From: Pelagibacterales bacterium SAG-MED22
Lineage (GTDB): Bacteria; Pseudomonadota; Alphaproteobacteria; Pelagibacterales; Pelagibacteraceae
Direction: 5' to 3'
Assembly: GCA_014653985.1 (NCBI GenBank)
Contig: JACWDT010000007.1
Coordinates: 1-62,870 of the forward strand
Length of the DNA: 62,870 nt
Shown here piece by piece: positions 16,357 to 26,711 of the stretch. The translations under genes were made by a program, and so were the position numbers. The first letter of the stretch is position 1; each line of letters begins with the position of its first letter. The notes beneath the pieces are model-generated. The model was not told the origin of the DNA. It worked only from the letters and a program-made list of their open reading frames with translations, and ran no database searches.

Positions 16357-18294
16357 ATGAACAAAATTTTATCGCAGGCCTTAAAGAAAGCTGTCTCTGA
16401 ATATAGCCCTCAAGTTAACGAGGTTTCAAAAGATAAAAGACCTGATCTTTTCTCATTAAACAACGAAACAGAACTATTTCAAAATGACAAAGGTATTATT
16501 ATTAAGATTGATCGTTCAAAAGATTCAAATTTAACTGACTTTGGTAAAGCAACCTTAAAAGATAGGTATCTTGGTCATAACGAATCTTTTCAAGATCTAT
16601 TTGCTAGAGTTGCAAGCTCATATGCCGATGACAATCTTCATGCACAAAGAATTTATAATTATATAAGTAACCTTTGGTTTATGCCTGCTACTCCTGTTTT
16701 GTCAAATGGTGGAACTAAAAGAGGATTACCTATTTCTTGTTTTTTAAATGAAGCATCAGATAGTTTAGGGGGCATTTTGGATTTGTGGAGTGAGAATGTT
16801 TGGCTTGCAGCTAAAGGTGGTGGTATAGGAAGTTATTGGGGCAACCTAAGATCTATTGGTGAAAAAATTGGTAAAGTTGGAAAGACTTCAGGGATTATTC
16901 CATTTATTAAAGTTATGGACTCATTAACTATGGCTATTAGCCAAGGCTCTCTAAGAAGAGGCTCTGCTGCGTGTTATCTTCCAGTTGATCATCCAGAAAT
17001 AGAAGAGTTTATAGAAATGAGAAGACCAACTGGTGGTGATCCAAATAGAAAAGCATTAAATTTACATCACGGTGTTTTAGTTTCAGATGCATTCATGAGA
17101 GCCGTTGAAACAGACGAACAATGGGCATTAAAAAGTCCTGCAGACGGAACAGTTCAACAGACCATTTCAGCAAGAAATTTATGGATAAGATTGTTAACTG
17201 CTAGAATAGAAACTGGTGAACCATATATAATTTACATTGATACTGTTAATAGACAAATACCACAGCATCATAAATTAGCTAATCTGACAGTTAAAACTTC
17301 TAACTTGTGTAGTGAAATTACACTACCAACTGGAATAGATAAAGACGGTAGGGATAGAACAGCAGTTTGTTGTTTGTCATCTCTAAATTTAGAAAAATAC
17401 GATGAGTGGAAAGACAATCCAAACATGATTAATGATGTTATGAGATTTTTAGACAACGTTTTATCTGATTTTATAAACAAAGCCCCAGATCAATTTAGAG
17501 ACGCAAAATATTCAGCTGAAAGAGAGCGAAGTGTTGGATTAGGTGTAATGGGTTTCCATTCATTTCTACAAAAAAATAGAATTCCTTTAGAGTCTGTAAT
17601 GGCCAAGTCTTGGAATAAAAAAATATTTAAAGACATAGATGCAAAAGTAAATCAAGCTTCTAAAGATTTAGCAGAAGAAAGAGGTGCATGTCCCGATGCT
17701 GCAGAATACGGTTATCAAGAGAGATTTTCTAATAAAACAGCAGTTGCGCCGACAGCTTCAATTTCTATTATTTGCGGTGGAGCATCACCAGGAGTAGAAC
17801 CTATTGCTGCTAATAGTTACACACACAAAACCTTGTCAGGTTCATTTAATGTTAAAAATAGATATTTAGAGGAGATTTTGGAAAGCCATGGTAAAAATGA
17901 TGATGAAACTTGGTCAAGTATTACAACTAATCAAGGTTCAATATCTCATTTAGATTTCTTAACTGATTTAGAGAAAGATGTTTTTAAGACAGCATTTGAG
18001 TTAAACCAAAATTGGATTGTTGAGTTAAGTGGAGACAGAACTCCATTTATATCTCAAGCACAATCAGTAAATTTATTCTTACCTGCTGACGTTCATAAGA
18101 AAGAACTTCATAAAATTCATTTTGATGCTTGGAAAAAAGGTTTGAAGAGCCTTTATTACTGTAGATCAAAATCAATTCAAAGAGCTGAAAATATCAATGA
18201 TGCAAAATCAACAGATATTATGGCGAATGTTTACAAAAATAAATCAACCAAAACTGAAGAAACAGAATACGAGGAGTGTCTATCATGTCAGTAG
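16357..18294 (+). CDS. nrdA: ribonucleoside-diphosphate reductase alpha subunit
   Basis: Large subunit (645 aa) of aerobic class I ribonucleotide reductase, which makes deoxyribonucleotides. Seen: FMPATPVLSNGG, the catalytic-site cysteine in PISCFLNEASDS, SQGSLRRGSAACYLP, the NLCSEI cysteine motif, GVMGFHSFLQ, and a C-terminal CLSC pair in ECLSCQ that shuttles reducing equivalents. I chose the ATG at 16357: a TTG at 16321 would add 12 unconserved residues and overlaps the leader palindrome. The gene overlaps nrdB by 10 bp. The upstream LexA-type box suggests DNA-damage control. Confidence 0.95.
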   Translation: MNKILSQALKKAVSEYSPQVNEVSKDKRPDLFSLNNETELFQNDKGIIIKIDRSKDSNLTDFGKATLKDRYLGHNESFQDLFARVASSYADDNLHAQRIYNYISNLWFMPATPVLSNGGTKRGLPISCFLNEASDSLGGILDLWSENVWLAAKGGGIGSYWGNLRSIGEKIGKVGKTSGIIPFIKVMDSLTMAISQGSLRRGSAACYLPVDHPEIEEFIEMRRPTGGDPNRKALNLHHGVLVSDAFMRAVETDEQWALKSPADGTVQQTISARNLWIRLLTARIETGEPYIIYIDTVNRQIPQHHKLANLTVKTSNLCSEITLPTGIDKDGRDRTAVCCLSSLNLEKYDEWKDNPNMINDVMRFLDNVLSDFINKAPDQFRDAKYSAERERSVGLGVMGFHSFLQKNRIPLESVMAKSWNKKIFKDIDAKVNQASKDLAEERGACPDAAEYGYQERFSNKTAVAPTASISIICGGASPGVEPIAANSYTHKTLSGSFNVKNRYLEEILESHGKNDDETWSSITTNQGSISHLDFLTDLEKDVFKTAFELNQNWIVELSGDRTPFISQAQSVNLFLPADVHKKELHKIHFDAWKKGLKSLYYCRSKSIQRAENINDAKSTDIMANVYKNKSTKTEETEYEECLSCQ

Positions 18295-19316
18295 CTGAAA
18301 AAATAAATTCAGAAATTATTCAATCTGAAAAAAAAGAAATTGTTCAACCAAAAAAAATGGGATTATTAGTAGAGAACCCAGTTTATAAACCATTTAGATA
18401 TCCTTGGTGTTATGATGCTTGGTTAACTCAACAAAGAATCCACTGGTTACCTGAAGAAGTTCCCCTAGGAGACGATGTAAGAGATTGGCAAAAAAATTTA
18501 TCACAGTCAGAAAAAAATCTATTAACGCAAATTTTTAGATTTTTCACCCAAGCTGATGTTGAAGTAAACAATTGTTATTTAAGACACTACACAACAGTTT
18601 TTAAACCAACAGAAGTTTTGATGATGATGACTGCTTTTGCATCAATGGAAACAGTTCATGTTGCTGCTTACTCACATCTTTTAGATACAATTGGAATGCC
18701 AGAGTCTGAATACTCTGCTTTCATGAAGTATAAAGAAATGAAAGATAAATACGATTACATGCAAAACTTTAACGTAAATTCAAAAGAAGATATTGCTAAA
18801 ACAGTTGCTGTATTTAGTGCATTTACAGAAGGACTTCAGCTATTTGCAAGTTTTGCAATTTTGTTGAACTTTCCAAGACATAACAAGATGAAGGGTATGG
18901 GCCAAATTGTTACCTGGTCTGTTAGAGATGAAACTCTTCACTGTAATTCTATGATCAGAGTTTTTAAAGAATTCATAAATGAAAATCCTGAGATATGGAC
19001 ACCAAAATTGAAAAAAGAACTTTATGAAGCTTGTAGAACAATCATAGAGCATGAAGATGCTTTTATTGATTTAGCTTTTGAAATGGGTCCAATGGAAGGT
19101 TTAACTGCAAAAGATGTTAAGGATTATATTCGATTTATAGCTAATAGAAGACTAGTTCAGCTTGGTTTAGAGGCTATTTATGATGTTGATAAGAACCCTC
19201 TAGGCTGGTTAGACACCATGCTTAACGCTGTAGAGCATATGAACTTTTTCGAAGGTCGTGCAACAGAATATTCTAAAGCATCAACACAAGGAACTTGGGT
19301 GGAAGCTTTTAGTTAA
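18285..19316 (+). CDS. nrdB: ribonucleoside-diphosphate reductase beta subunit
   Basis: Small radical-generating subunit (343 aa) of class I ribonucleotide reductase. Seen: the diiron ligands in FTQADVEVN (Asp), ASMETVHVAAY (Glu and His), FTEGLQLF (Glu) and VRDETLHCNS (Glu and His). The tyrosine four residues after the ligand histidine (ETVHVAAY) is present, consistent with a tyrosyl-radical class Ia enzyme. I chose the ATG at 18285 because GAGGAG (18271-18276) is 8 bases upstream; a GTG at 18276 is the alternative. It overlaps the nrdA 3' end. Confidence 0.95.
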   Translation: MSVAEKINSEIIQSEKKEIVQPKKMGLLVENPVYKPFRYPWCYDAWLTQQRIHWLPEEVPLGDDVRDWQKNLSQSEKNLLTQIFRFFTQADVEVNNCYLRHYTTVFKPTEVLMMMTAFASMETVHVAAYSHLLDTIGMPESEYSAFMKYKEMKDKYDYMQNFNVNSKEDIAKTVAVFSAFTEGLQLFASFAILLNFPRHNKMKGMGQIVTWSVRDETLHCNSMIRVFKEFINENPEIWTPKLKKELYEACRTIIEHEDAFIDLAFEMGPMEGLTAKDVKDYIRFIANRRLVQLGLEAIYDVDKNPLGWLDTMLNAVEHMNFFEGRATEYSKASTQGTWVEAFS

Positions 19317-19332
19317 AGTCTAATTTATATTT

Positions 19333-19905
19333 ATGGATCTAGAAGTAATACTTTATTTAATAGGATCTATTATTTCACTTGTCTTAATATTAAAATTATC
19401 AAAAAAGATAATAAAGTATTCTCTACTTTTTATTGTTGGGGCTGTTGTTTTTTTTGCTTTTTCAAGTTGTTCTAAAGGAAATTTAAGCATTTCAAATAAA
19501 ATGGAAAATGTTGAGGAAAATACATTGCTGAGAATAAATGATATTCCATTCATTAAAAATTCCAAAATTGATATAGAAAAAAGTTTGATTTTAGGTGAGG
19601 GAAAATCATGGAGTGGTCAAATTCTATTAAATGTACCAAGTTCAAAATCTTCCGTATTTAATTTTTATGTTAATAATATTGGTGATTTTGGATGGAAAGA
19701 ACAAACAACTATAAGAGGTGAAACCAGTATCCTGAATTATGTAGGTGATAACAACAGAGTAGTCATCATAAGTTTAGAACAGGCTCGTTTTAACAATACG
19801 GATGTCTTGATTTCTGTGTCACCTTATACTGAGGAATTTCAGCAAAAAGTTGGAGAATTTATTAACGATAAATATCTGGATATCAAAGACTGGAAAAAAG
19901 ACTAA
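19333..19905 (+). CDS. hypothetical membrane/lipoprotein-like protein
   Basis: A 190-aa protein I do not recognise. Seen: two hydrophobic segments (about residues 4-21 and 29-45) joined by a Lys-rich turn, then FAFSSC with Cys46 in a lipobox-like position, then a soluble domain with SLILGEGKSWSGQILLNVP and an FNFYVNNIGDFGWKEQT segment. The second segment could be a lipoprotein signal from a later start, or both could be true membrane anchors. It lies 16 bp after nrdB on the same strand and abuts prpC tail to tail with a 1-bp gap. The soluble domain is probably periplasmic (inference). Confidence 0.6.
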   Translation: MDLEVILYLIGSIISLVLILKLSKKIIKYSLLFIVGAVVFFAFSSCSKGNLSISNKMENVEENTLLRINDIPFIKNSKIDIEKSLILGEGKSWSGQILLNVPSSKSSVFNFYVNNIGDFGWKEQTTIRGETSILNYVGDNNRVVIISLEQARFNNTDVLISVSPYTEEFQQKVGEFINDKYLDIKDWKKD

Positions 19906-19906
19906 T

Positions 19907-21031
19907 TTATCTCTGGTTTAACTGTAAAACTTTTCTATGCTTACTGCCCTTGTAGCTTGCTAAAGGTCTAATAAGTTTATTTGCTGCGTGCTGCTCCATA
20001 ATATGAGCAGACCAACCTGTTATCCTTGAAATAACAAAAATTGGTGTAAAAAAATCTGTATCGAATCCCATCAAATGATAAGTAGGTCCTGTAGGATAAT
20101 CAACATTGGGGTGAATATTTTTCTCTTTAATCATAACTCTTTCAACAATGTCATAAATTTTTTCAAATTTTTTATCTTTTTTAAGTTTTGCAACTTTTCC
20201 AAAATATTGTCTCATGGTTGGAACCCTTGAATCACCAGATTTATAAACTCTATGACCAAAACCCATAACTACTTCTTTATTTTTTAGAGCGTCATTGATC
20301 CATTTAAGAGCGTTTTCAGGCTTTTTAATTTTGTTCATCATGTGCATAACTTCCTCATTGGCACCACCATGCAATGGTCCTTTTAAACTAGCAATTGCTC
20401 CAGTAATTGCTCCATGAATATCAGATAAACTACTTGTAATGGTTCTTGCTGTAAAAGTCGAAACATTAAAACTATGTTCAGCGTAAAGTATTAAAGAAAC
20501 ATCAAAAGCTTTAACAATTTCTTTTTGAGGTACCTTACCAAAACACATATAAAAAAAATTTTCAGCAAAAGTTAAATTTTTTTTAGGTTTTATTATTTTC
20601 TTACCTTTTCTAATTCTATAAAATGCAGCTAAAGCAGTTGGGGTTTTTGCAAAAATTCTTAAAGCTTTCCTCATATTTGCTTCATTAGAAGAATCTTGAG
20701 TTTCTTTATCTTCTAAACCCATTACACTTACAGCAGTTCTTGCAACGTCCATTGGATGAGATTTTTTTGGCATATGCTTTATAATCTCATATAAATTTTT
20801 TGACAATTCTCTGTGATTTTTTTCTTCTTTTTCAAATTTTCTAAGTTGTATTGTGTTTGGTAAATCTTTATTTAAAATCAAGTAAGCTACTTCTTCAAAT
20901 CTACAATATTCACATAAGTCCTGAGCTGCATATCCTCGATAAGTTAGAGAATTAATTTCAGGCATTACCTTTGAAACTTCAGTCTCATCCACAACAATTC
21001 CTAATAAACCTTTTTTGATTTCATCACTCAT
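19907..21031 (-). CDS. prpC: 2-methylcitrate synthase
   Basis: A 374-aa citrate-synthase-family enzyme that condenses propionyl-CoA with oxaloacetate to 2-methylcitrate. Seen: catalytic residues in GPLHGGANE (His221), GFGHRVYK (His260) and PNVDYPTG (Asp311), and the short N-terminus typical of PrpC rather than of housekeeping citrate synthase. Placement next to prpB and prpD confirms the role. It is the last gene of the operon; its start overlaps the prpB stop by 1 bp. Confidence 0.94.
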   Translation of the reverse strand: MSDEIKKGLLGIVVDETEVSKVMPEINSLTYRGYAAQDLCEYCRFEEVAYLILNKDLPNTIQLRKFEKEEKNHRELSKNLYEIIKHMPKKSHPMDVARTAVSVMGLEDKETQDSSNEANMRKALRIFAKTPTALAAFYRIRKGKKIIKPKKNLTFAENFFYMCFGKVPQKEIVKAFDVSLILYAEHSFNVSTFTARTITSSLSDIHGAITGAIASLKGPLHGGANEEVMHMMNKIKKPENALKWINDALKNKEVVMGFGHRVYKSGDSRVPTMRQYFGKVAKLKKDKKFEKIYDIVERVMIKEKNIHPNVDYPTGPTYHLMGFDTDFFTPIFVISRITGWSAHIMEQHAANKLIRPLASYKGSKHRKVLQLNQR

Positions 21032-21927
21032 TATTCGTGTCCTTCCGTACTAAAGTTATAAATTTTTTCATCTAAAGAGTTGTACTTTTCATAATCAACA
21101 AGTTCGTAGAGTCTTTTCCTAGTTTGCATCTTATCTATGATGTTGTTCTGATGTCCACTTGCATAAATGTCTCTCAATCCATCCTCGACATTTTTCATTG
21201 CTAAACGTTGGGTAGTAACTGGGTAAATAACTATGTTAAATCCCATATTTTCTAAATCTTTAAAATTAAATAATTTTGATTTGCCAAATTCAGTCATATT
21301 TGCAAGCAAATAACATTTAAGTTCCTTCCTTACCTTTTCAAAATCTTTTTCATCTTGAAGTGCTTCTGGAAAAATAATCTCTGCCCCAGCATCAATATAC
21401 GCTTTACACCTCTCAATCATTTTATCAATACCTTCAACTCCTTTTGCATCGGATCGGGCAATAATTTTAAAATTTGGATCTTTTTTAGAAGCAACACATT
21501 CTTTTATCTTTTTAACCATTGCTTCAGTTGAAATTAATTCTTTGTTATCCAGGTGTCCGCATCTTTTTCTCTCAATTTGATCTTCTAAATGAACTCCAGT
21601 AATTCCAAACTCTTCAAATGTTTCAATAGTTTCTTTACAAGATTTAAATCCTGTATCAATGTCAACAATAGTTGGAAGATTTGTAACTCTTGATATTAAA
21701 TAAGATCTAGTGCTAACATCTTGTAAAGTAGTAAGTCCTATATCAGGAAAGCCCAAATCATTTGCCATTACTCCTCCTGAAACGTAAACTGCATCATAAC
21801 CTATCTCTTCAATCAATTTTGCTGTTAAGGGATTGTATGCACCTGGAACTCTTAAAATTTTATTTGATTTTAATTTTAGATCAAAATCTATTCTTTTTTG
21901 ACTTGGTTCTTTTTCAATGAAGTGCAT
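21031..21927 (-). CDS. prpB: 2-methylisocitrate lyase
   Basis: A 298-aa member of the isocitrate lyase/PEP mutase superfamily that cleaves 2-methylisocitrate to pyruvate and succinate. Seen: PGAYNPLTAKLIE, the Mg2+-site region VDIDTGF, the catalytic loop KRCGH (121-125, Cys123), and IARSDAKG. Length is typical of PrpB. It overlaps prpD and prpC by 1 bp each (TAATG), implying translational coupling. Confidence 0.94.
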   Translation of the reverse strand: MHFIEKEPSQKRIDFDLKLKSNKILRVPGAYNPLTAKLIEEIGYDAVYVSGGVMANDLGFPDIGLTTLQDVSTRSYLISRVTNLPTIVDIDTGFKSCKETIETFEEFGITGVHLEDQIERKRCGHLDNKELISTEAMVKKIKECVASKKDPNFKIIARSDAKGVEGIDKMIERCKAYIDAGAEIIFPEALQDEKDFEKVRKELKCYLLANMTEFGKSKLFNFKDLENMGFNIVIYPVTTQRLAMKNVEDGLRDIYASGHQNNIIDKMQTRKRLYELVDYEKYNSLDEKIYNFSTEGHE

Positions 21928-23429
21928 TAAAAAATTCCTTTTTTTAGATTTCTTTTTAATCTAGTTTTTTTTATTTCTAAATTTAGTTTATGCAATTGAC
22001 CAGATTTTAAATTTTTTAAATTTTGCACATTCTTTATAAAACGATTACTTTCATTTTTATCAAGAATACCATCAGTAAGTGTTAGAAATTTATTAATATA
22101 ATTTTGTCTTGTAAAAGGTCTTGCTCCATAAGGATGCGCATCAGCTCTATCAAGTTGCTCAGTAATTTTCTTACCATTATTTAAAGTAACGACTACTTTT
22201 GCACCAAAGGACTTATATTTTGGATTAGGATCATGATATTTCTTAGTCCATTTTTTATCTTCATAAGTTTTGATTGATCTCCAAATTTTAATAGTACTTT
22301 TTTTATTCGCTCTCGATTTAGTATAAGACTTTACATGGTGCCAATCACCATCTTCTAATGCAACTGCAAATATATACATAATTGAGTGGTCGAGAGTTTC
22401 TCGACTTGCATTTGGATCCATTTTTTGAGGATCATTAGCTCCAGTTCCAATAACATAATGTGTATGATGACTTGTATATATATCAATTTTTTTAACTAAG
22501 TTTAAATTTGGTATTTTATTTTTTAATTTTTTTGCAAGATCGATTAATGCTTGGGATTGATATTCAGCAGAATATTCTTTTGTATAAGTTTCCAGTATAG
22601 CTTTTTTACTTTCACCTTTTTTTGGTAAAGGAACTTTATAATTTGCTTTTTTACCGTCTAATATTCTTGCTATTACACTATCTTCACCTTCATAAATTGG
22701 ACTTGGTGCTCCTTCTCCCCTCATAACTCTGTCGACAGCCTCTATAGCAAGCTTACCTGCATGAGCAGGGGCATATGCTTTCCAGCTAGAAATTTCACCT
22801 TTTCTAGATTGTCTTGTAGATATTGTAGTGTGGAGAGCTTGTTGAACTGCCTGATAAATTGTTTCTGTATTAAGTTTTAACAATGAACCTAAACCTGCAG
22901 CTACACTTGGACCTAAGTGAGCAATATGATCTACTTTATGCTTATGCAAACAAATACCTTTAACTAAATTTACTTGAACTTCATAGGCAGTGATAATTCC
23001 TCTTAAAAGGTCTAAACCACTTTTTTTATTTTGTTGTGCAACAGCTAATATCGGTGGAATATTGTCTCCTGGATGACTGTAATCAGCTGCTAAAAAAGTA
23101 TCATGGAAATCAAGCTCTCTAACAGCAGTACCATTTGACCAAGCTGCCCACTCACAATCAAATTTTAAATTTGAATTTACACCAAACAATGTTGCACCGT
23201 TTTTCCTTGAATGTTTAAGAGCCATTTCTCTTGATGAGATAACTGGTCGTCTATTTAAAGAAGCAACAGCAACAGAGGCGTTATCAATAATTCTATTGAT
23301 AACCATTTCAATTGCATCTTTATTTAGCTTTGCATTATCACTTGCTATTTGGGCAATTTTCCATGCAAGCTGTTTCTTCTTTGGTAGATTAATTTTTGAT
23401 GGATAAACTTTAACAGTATGTAATAACAA
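21927..23429 (-). CDS. prpD: 2-methylcitrate dehydratase
   Basis: A 500-aa MmgE/PrpD-family enzyme that dehydrates 2-methylcitrate to 2-methylaconitate; no metal cluster is needed. Seen: [55 protein letters not shown], and [20 protein letters not shown], all conserved in PrpD. It begins with TTG at 23429, supported by AAGGAG (complement of 23435-23440) five bases upstream. It is the first gene of prpD-prpB-prpC. No PrpR-type regulator is adjacent, so control must be elsewhere or constitutive. Confidence 0.94.
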   Translation of the reverse strand: MLLHTVKVYPSKINLPKKKQLAWKIAQIASDNAKLNKDAIEMVINRIIDNASVAVASLNRRPVISSREMALKHSRKNGATLFGVNSNLKFDCEWAAWSNGTAVRELDFHDTFLAADYSHPGDNIPPILAVAQQNKKSGLDLLRGIITAYEVQVNLVKGICLHKHKVDHIAHLGPSVAAGLGSLLKLNTETIYQAVQQALHTTISTRQSRKGEISSWKAYAPAHAGKLAIEAVDRVMRGEGAPSPIYEGEDSVIARILDGKKANYKVPLPKKGESKKAILETYTKEYSAEYQSQALIDLAKKLKNKIPNLNLVKKIDIYTSHHTHYVIGTGANDPQKMDPNASRETLDHSIMYIFAVALEDGDWHHVKSYTKSRANKKSTIKIWRSIKTYEDKKWTKKYHDPNPKYKSFGAKVVVTLNNGKKITEQLDRADAHPYGARPFTRQNYINKFLTLTDGILDKNESNRFIKNVQNLKNLKSGQLHKLNLEIKKTRLKRNLKKGIF

Positions 23430-23481
23430 AATAACTCCTTTGAGATATTTTGTTTTAATAGTTAAATTAAATTAATCAATA

Positions 23482-24162
23482 TTAAAGATATTTTGAGATT
23501 ATTTTTTCAATACCAATAAAGTCTTTTATTAAGTGATTATGATAAATTTCATCAATATTTTTTTCAGTATATCCATCTTCTAATAAAATCATTGGGATTT
23601 CTGCAGCTTTTGCAGCATTTGCATCGGTTTCACTGTCCCCAATCATTATAGATTTATTTTTTTCACCATCTAGAATCTCAATAATTGTTGTTAAGTGTCT
23701 TGGGTCAGGTTTGCAGTAATCAAAAGTGTTATATCCTGCAATATATTCAAAATAATCCTGTATCCCAATTTTTTTTAATAGATCAACAGCAAGATGTTCT
23801 GTTTTATTTGTGCACACTGCCATGGAAATATTTTCTTTTTTGCACCAATTTAAAAAATCTTTGACACCATTTAGTAATTTACTTTCGTTTAAAATATTAT
23901 TTCCATAATAGGATATAAATTCATCTGTCATTTTATTTTTAATTTTTTCATTTATAGTTGTTAATTCTTTTTTGGCTTGACTCCATATGGATCTTCCAAT
24001 CATTGCACCTGCACCTTTTCCAACAGAGCTTTTTAAGTCTGCTAAAGATTTAGTGGGATAACCAAATTTTTTCATGACATAATTATGAGCGTGCATTAAA
24101 TCTGGCGCTGTATCAACAAGTGTACCATCTAGATCAAATAAAATAGTGAATTTTTGTTTCAT
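23482..24162 (-). CDS. gph: HAD-family phosphoglycolate phosphatase-like hydrolase
   Basis: A 226-aa haloacid dehalogenase phosphatase. Seen: motif I FDLDGTLVDTAPDL (nucleophile Asp10, Asp12), a helical cap domain, motif II in AVCTNKTEHLA, and motif IV GDSETDANAAKAA. The pattern fits Gph, which clears 2-phosphoglycolate, though related phosphatases share it. It lies 52 bp ahead of prpD on the same strand and is divergent from the GlmU-like gene. Confidence 0.85.
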   Translation of the reverse strand: MKQKFTILFDLDGTLVDTAPDLMHAHNYVMKKFGYPTKSLADLKSSVGKGAGAMIGRSIWSQAKKELTTINEKIKNKMTDEFISYYGNNILNESKLLNGVKDFLNWCKKENISMAVCTNKTEHLAVDLLKKIGIQDYFEYIAGYNTFDYCKPDPRHLTTIIEILDGEKNKSIMIGDSETDANAAKAAEIPMILLEDGYTEKNIDEIYHNHLIKDFIGIEKIISKYL

Positions 24163-24231
24163 TATAAAAGTATTTTAAAGAAATAATTTGTGAATTAATT
24201 AATTTATATACTTAATGTAAACAAAAATTAA

Positions 24232-24852
24232 ATGAAACCTTTAAATTCACAAAAAATTCAAATTAAGTTAAGAAGTAAATTTTTAAAAGTGGGTGTTAAA
24301 ATGTCAGGACCTGAGACAATTTTCTTTTCCAAAGATACAAAAATTGGAAAAGATGTTTCTATTGAACCTTATGTTGTTTTTGGTCCAAAAGTAAAAATTG
24401 GAAACAATGTTACAATTAAATCTTTTTCACATTTAGAGGCATGTAAAATTGAAAATAAAGTTGAGATAGGTCCCTATGCACGTATAAGACCTGAAACGAT
24501 TCTTAAAGAGGGCTCTAAAATAGGAAATTTTGTTGAAGTTAAAAAAAGTACAATTGGAAAAAAAACAAAGATAAACCATTTATCTTATGTTGGTGATGCT
24601 AACATTGGTAAAGCAGTAAATGTTGGTGCTGGTACCATAACTTGTAACTACGATGGTATTAAAAAAAGTAAAACAAAAATAAAAGATAAAGTATTCATAG
24701 GATCAAATTCATCATTAGTTGCACCAGTTACAATTGAAAATGAAAGTGTTGTTGGAGCAGGTTCAGTTATTACAAAGAATGTATCTAAAAAATCTTTAGC
24801 ACTAACTAGATCTTTACAAACAGAAATCAAAAATTATAAGAGAAAAAAATAA
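24232..24852 (+). CDS. GlmU-like acetyltransferase domain (no uridylyltransferase)
   Basis: A 206-aa left-handed beta-helix protein matching only the C-terminal half of GlmU, which acetylates glucosamine-1-phosphate. Seen: hexapeptide repeats throughout, [42 protein letters not shown] and [11 protein letters not shown], which align with the GlmU acetyltransferase active site. The N-terminal pyrophosphorylase domain (about 230 residues, with the LAAGxGTRM motif) is absent, and the 69 bp upstream are too short to hold it. glmS follows after 3 bp, so this is amino-sugar synthesis. A separate uridylyltransferase must exist elsewhere. Confidence 0.88.
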   Translation: MKPLNSQKIQIKLRSKFLKVGVKMSGPETIFFSKDTKIGKDVSIEPYVVFGPKVKIGNNVTIKSFSHLEACKIENKVEIGPYARIRPETILKEGSKIGNFVEVKKSTIGKKTKINHLSYVGDANIGKAVNVGAGTITCNYDGIKKSKTKIKDKVFIGSNSSLVAPVTIENESVVGAGSVITKNVSKKSLALTRSLQTEIKNYKRKK

Positions 24853-24855
24853 ATT

Positions 24856-26676
24856 ATGTGTGGTATCATTGGAATTTCAAGTAACAAGCCCGTCTCTGCA
24901 AATATTATTAGCTCATTAAAAAAGCTTGAATACAGAGGCTATGACTCTGCTGGCATAGCAACTCTTTTTGAAGGTGAAATAAAAGAGGTAAAATCTGAGG
25001 GTAGAGTAGACACTCTTGAACAGAACTTTGATTTAAAAAATTTGAAAGGCAACATAGGAATAGGTCATGTCAGATGGGCCACACATGGAGTACCAAATAG
25101 TGTTAATGCTCACCCACATTCTTCACACAATGTTTCTGTTGTTCACAACGGAATTATTGAAAATTCAACAATATTAAAAAAATATTTAGCAACCAAAGGT
25201 CATATATTTAAATCTCAAACTGACACTGAGGTTATAGTTTATCTTATTACAGAAAACTTAAAAACTGATGAATTAGAAGAAGCTATAACAAAAACATTAA
25301 AACAACTTCATGGTAGCTTTGCTTTAGGAATTGTTTTTAAAGACATTCCTGATTTAATAGTTGGGGCTAGAAGGGGCTCACCTTTAGCAGTTGGTTATGG
25401 ACCTAATGAAAATTACCTAGGTTCAGATTCTTATGCATTAAAGTCAATGACAAATAAAATCACATATCTAGATGACGGAGAATTTTGTATAATTAAAAAG
25501 GATCAAGTTCTTTTTTTTAATGAAGATGGAAAAAAAATAAATAAAAAAATACTAGAGCTTTCATCAGATGAGGCCAGTTATGAAAAAGGTGATTTTAAAC
25601 ATTTTATGGCCAAAGAAATTGAAGAACAGCCAAATACCATTGAGACTGGAATAAAAGAATATATAGATAAAACAAATTCAGAGATTAATATCTATAATTT
25701 CCCATGGAATATAAATGAAATAAATTCAATTACATTAATTGGTTGTGGCACCGCTTATCATTCCTGTTTAATGGCTAAATACTGGTTTGAAGAATTAACT
25801 CAAATTGATATTTCAATAGATATTGCATCAGAGTTTAGATATCGAAAAAATAGATTTAAAAAAGACAATCTATATATATTCGTCTCACAATCTGGAGAAA
25901 CAGCAGATACTTATGCAGCACTAGATCTATGTAAAAAAAACAATATGAAAACTTGTGCTGTAGTAAATGTAATTGAAAGTTCAATTGCAAGAGACGCAAA
26001 TTTTGTATTACCAATTCATTGTGGCCCAGAAATCGGTGTTGCATCCACAAAAGCTTTTTTAGGCCAAATACTAATTTTATATATTTTAGCTTTAAAACTA
26101 GGATCTTTGAGAAATGAAATTAATCAAGAAACTTTTAAAGATAAGATTAAGGACCTCCAGAATTTACCAAGTCTAATTGAAAAATCTTTATTAATAGATA
26201 ATGATATACAAGCTATATCTTCTACTTTCAATGAAGCAAAAGGCTCAATGTTTTTGGGTAGGGGTTTTTCATATCCAATTGCGCTTGAAGGTGCTTTAAA
26301 ACTAAAAGAATTATCTTACGTACATGCAGAAGGTTATCCAGCTGGTGAAATGAAGCATGGTCCATTGGCATTGATTGAAGATGGAATGCCAGTTGTGGTT
26401 TTAGCTCCAAGAGATAGTTATTATAAAAAAACTATTTCGAATATGCAGGAAGTAATAGCAAGAGGGGCAAAAGTTTTATTGATAACTAACAAAAGTAAAG
26501 ACGAAATTGTTTCTGAAAATATTTGGGAAACTATTGAAGTTGAAAATACAAATGATGATTTACTTCCTTTTCTTTTAACAATTCCACTTCAAAAATTGGC
26601 ATATTATTCTGCACTTAAAAAAGGATATGATATAGATAAGCCACGAAATTTGGCTAAATCTGTTACTGTTGAATAA
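24856..26676 (+). CDS. glmS: glutamine--fructose-6-phosphate aminotransferase (isomerizing)
   Basis: A 606-aa GlmS, first enzyme of UDP-GlcNAc synthesis. Seen: the N-terminal nucleophile Cys2 in MCGIIGIS, the glutamine-amidotransferase domain with RWATHGVPN, two SIS sugar-isomerase domains with SQSGETADT and the STKAFLGQI region, GEMKHGPLALIE, and a C-terminal KPRNLAKSVTVE ending. Length is normal. The 3-bp gap after the GlmU-like gene rules out a glmS ribozyme here. Confidence 0.96.
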   Translation: MCGIIGISSNKPVSANIISSLKKLEYRGYDSAGIATLFEGEIKEVKSEGRVDTLEQNFDLKNLKGNIGIGHVRWATHGVPNSVNAHPHSSHNVSVVHNGIIENSTILKKYLATKGHIFKSQTDTEVIVYLITENLKTDELEEAITKTLKQLHGSFALGIVFKDIPDLIVGARRGSPLAVGYGPNENYLGSDSYALKSMTNKITYLDDGEFCIIKKDQVLFFNEDGKKINKKILELSSDEASYEKGDFKHFMAKEIEEQPNTIETGIKEYIDKTNSEINIYNFPWNINEINSITLIGCGTAYHSCLMAKYWFEELTQIDISIDIASEFRYRKNRFKKDNLYIFVSQSGETADTYAALDLCKKNNMKTCAVVNVIESSIARDANFVLPIHCGPEIGVASTKAFLGQILILYILALKLGSLRNEINQETFKDKIKDLQNLPSLIEKSLLIDNDIQAISSTFNEAKGSMFLGRGFSYPIALEGALKLKELSYVHAEGYPAGEMKHGPLALIEDGMPVVVLAPRDSYYKKTISNMQEVIARGAKVLLITNKSKDEIVSENIWETIEVENTNDDLLPFLLTIPLQKLAYYSALKKGYDIDKPRNLAKSVTVE

Positions 26677-26711
26677 TGTTAAAACTCTGCTAAAACACCT
26701 GCAGGTTGCAT

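Noticed and set aside
24853..24855. glmS ribozyme or riboswitch upstream of glmS
   Set aside because: Only 3 bases separate glmS from the preceding gene, leaving no room for a regulatory RNA.
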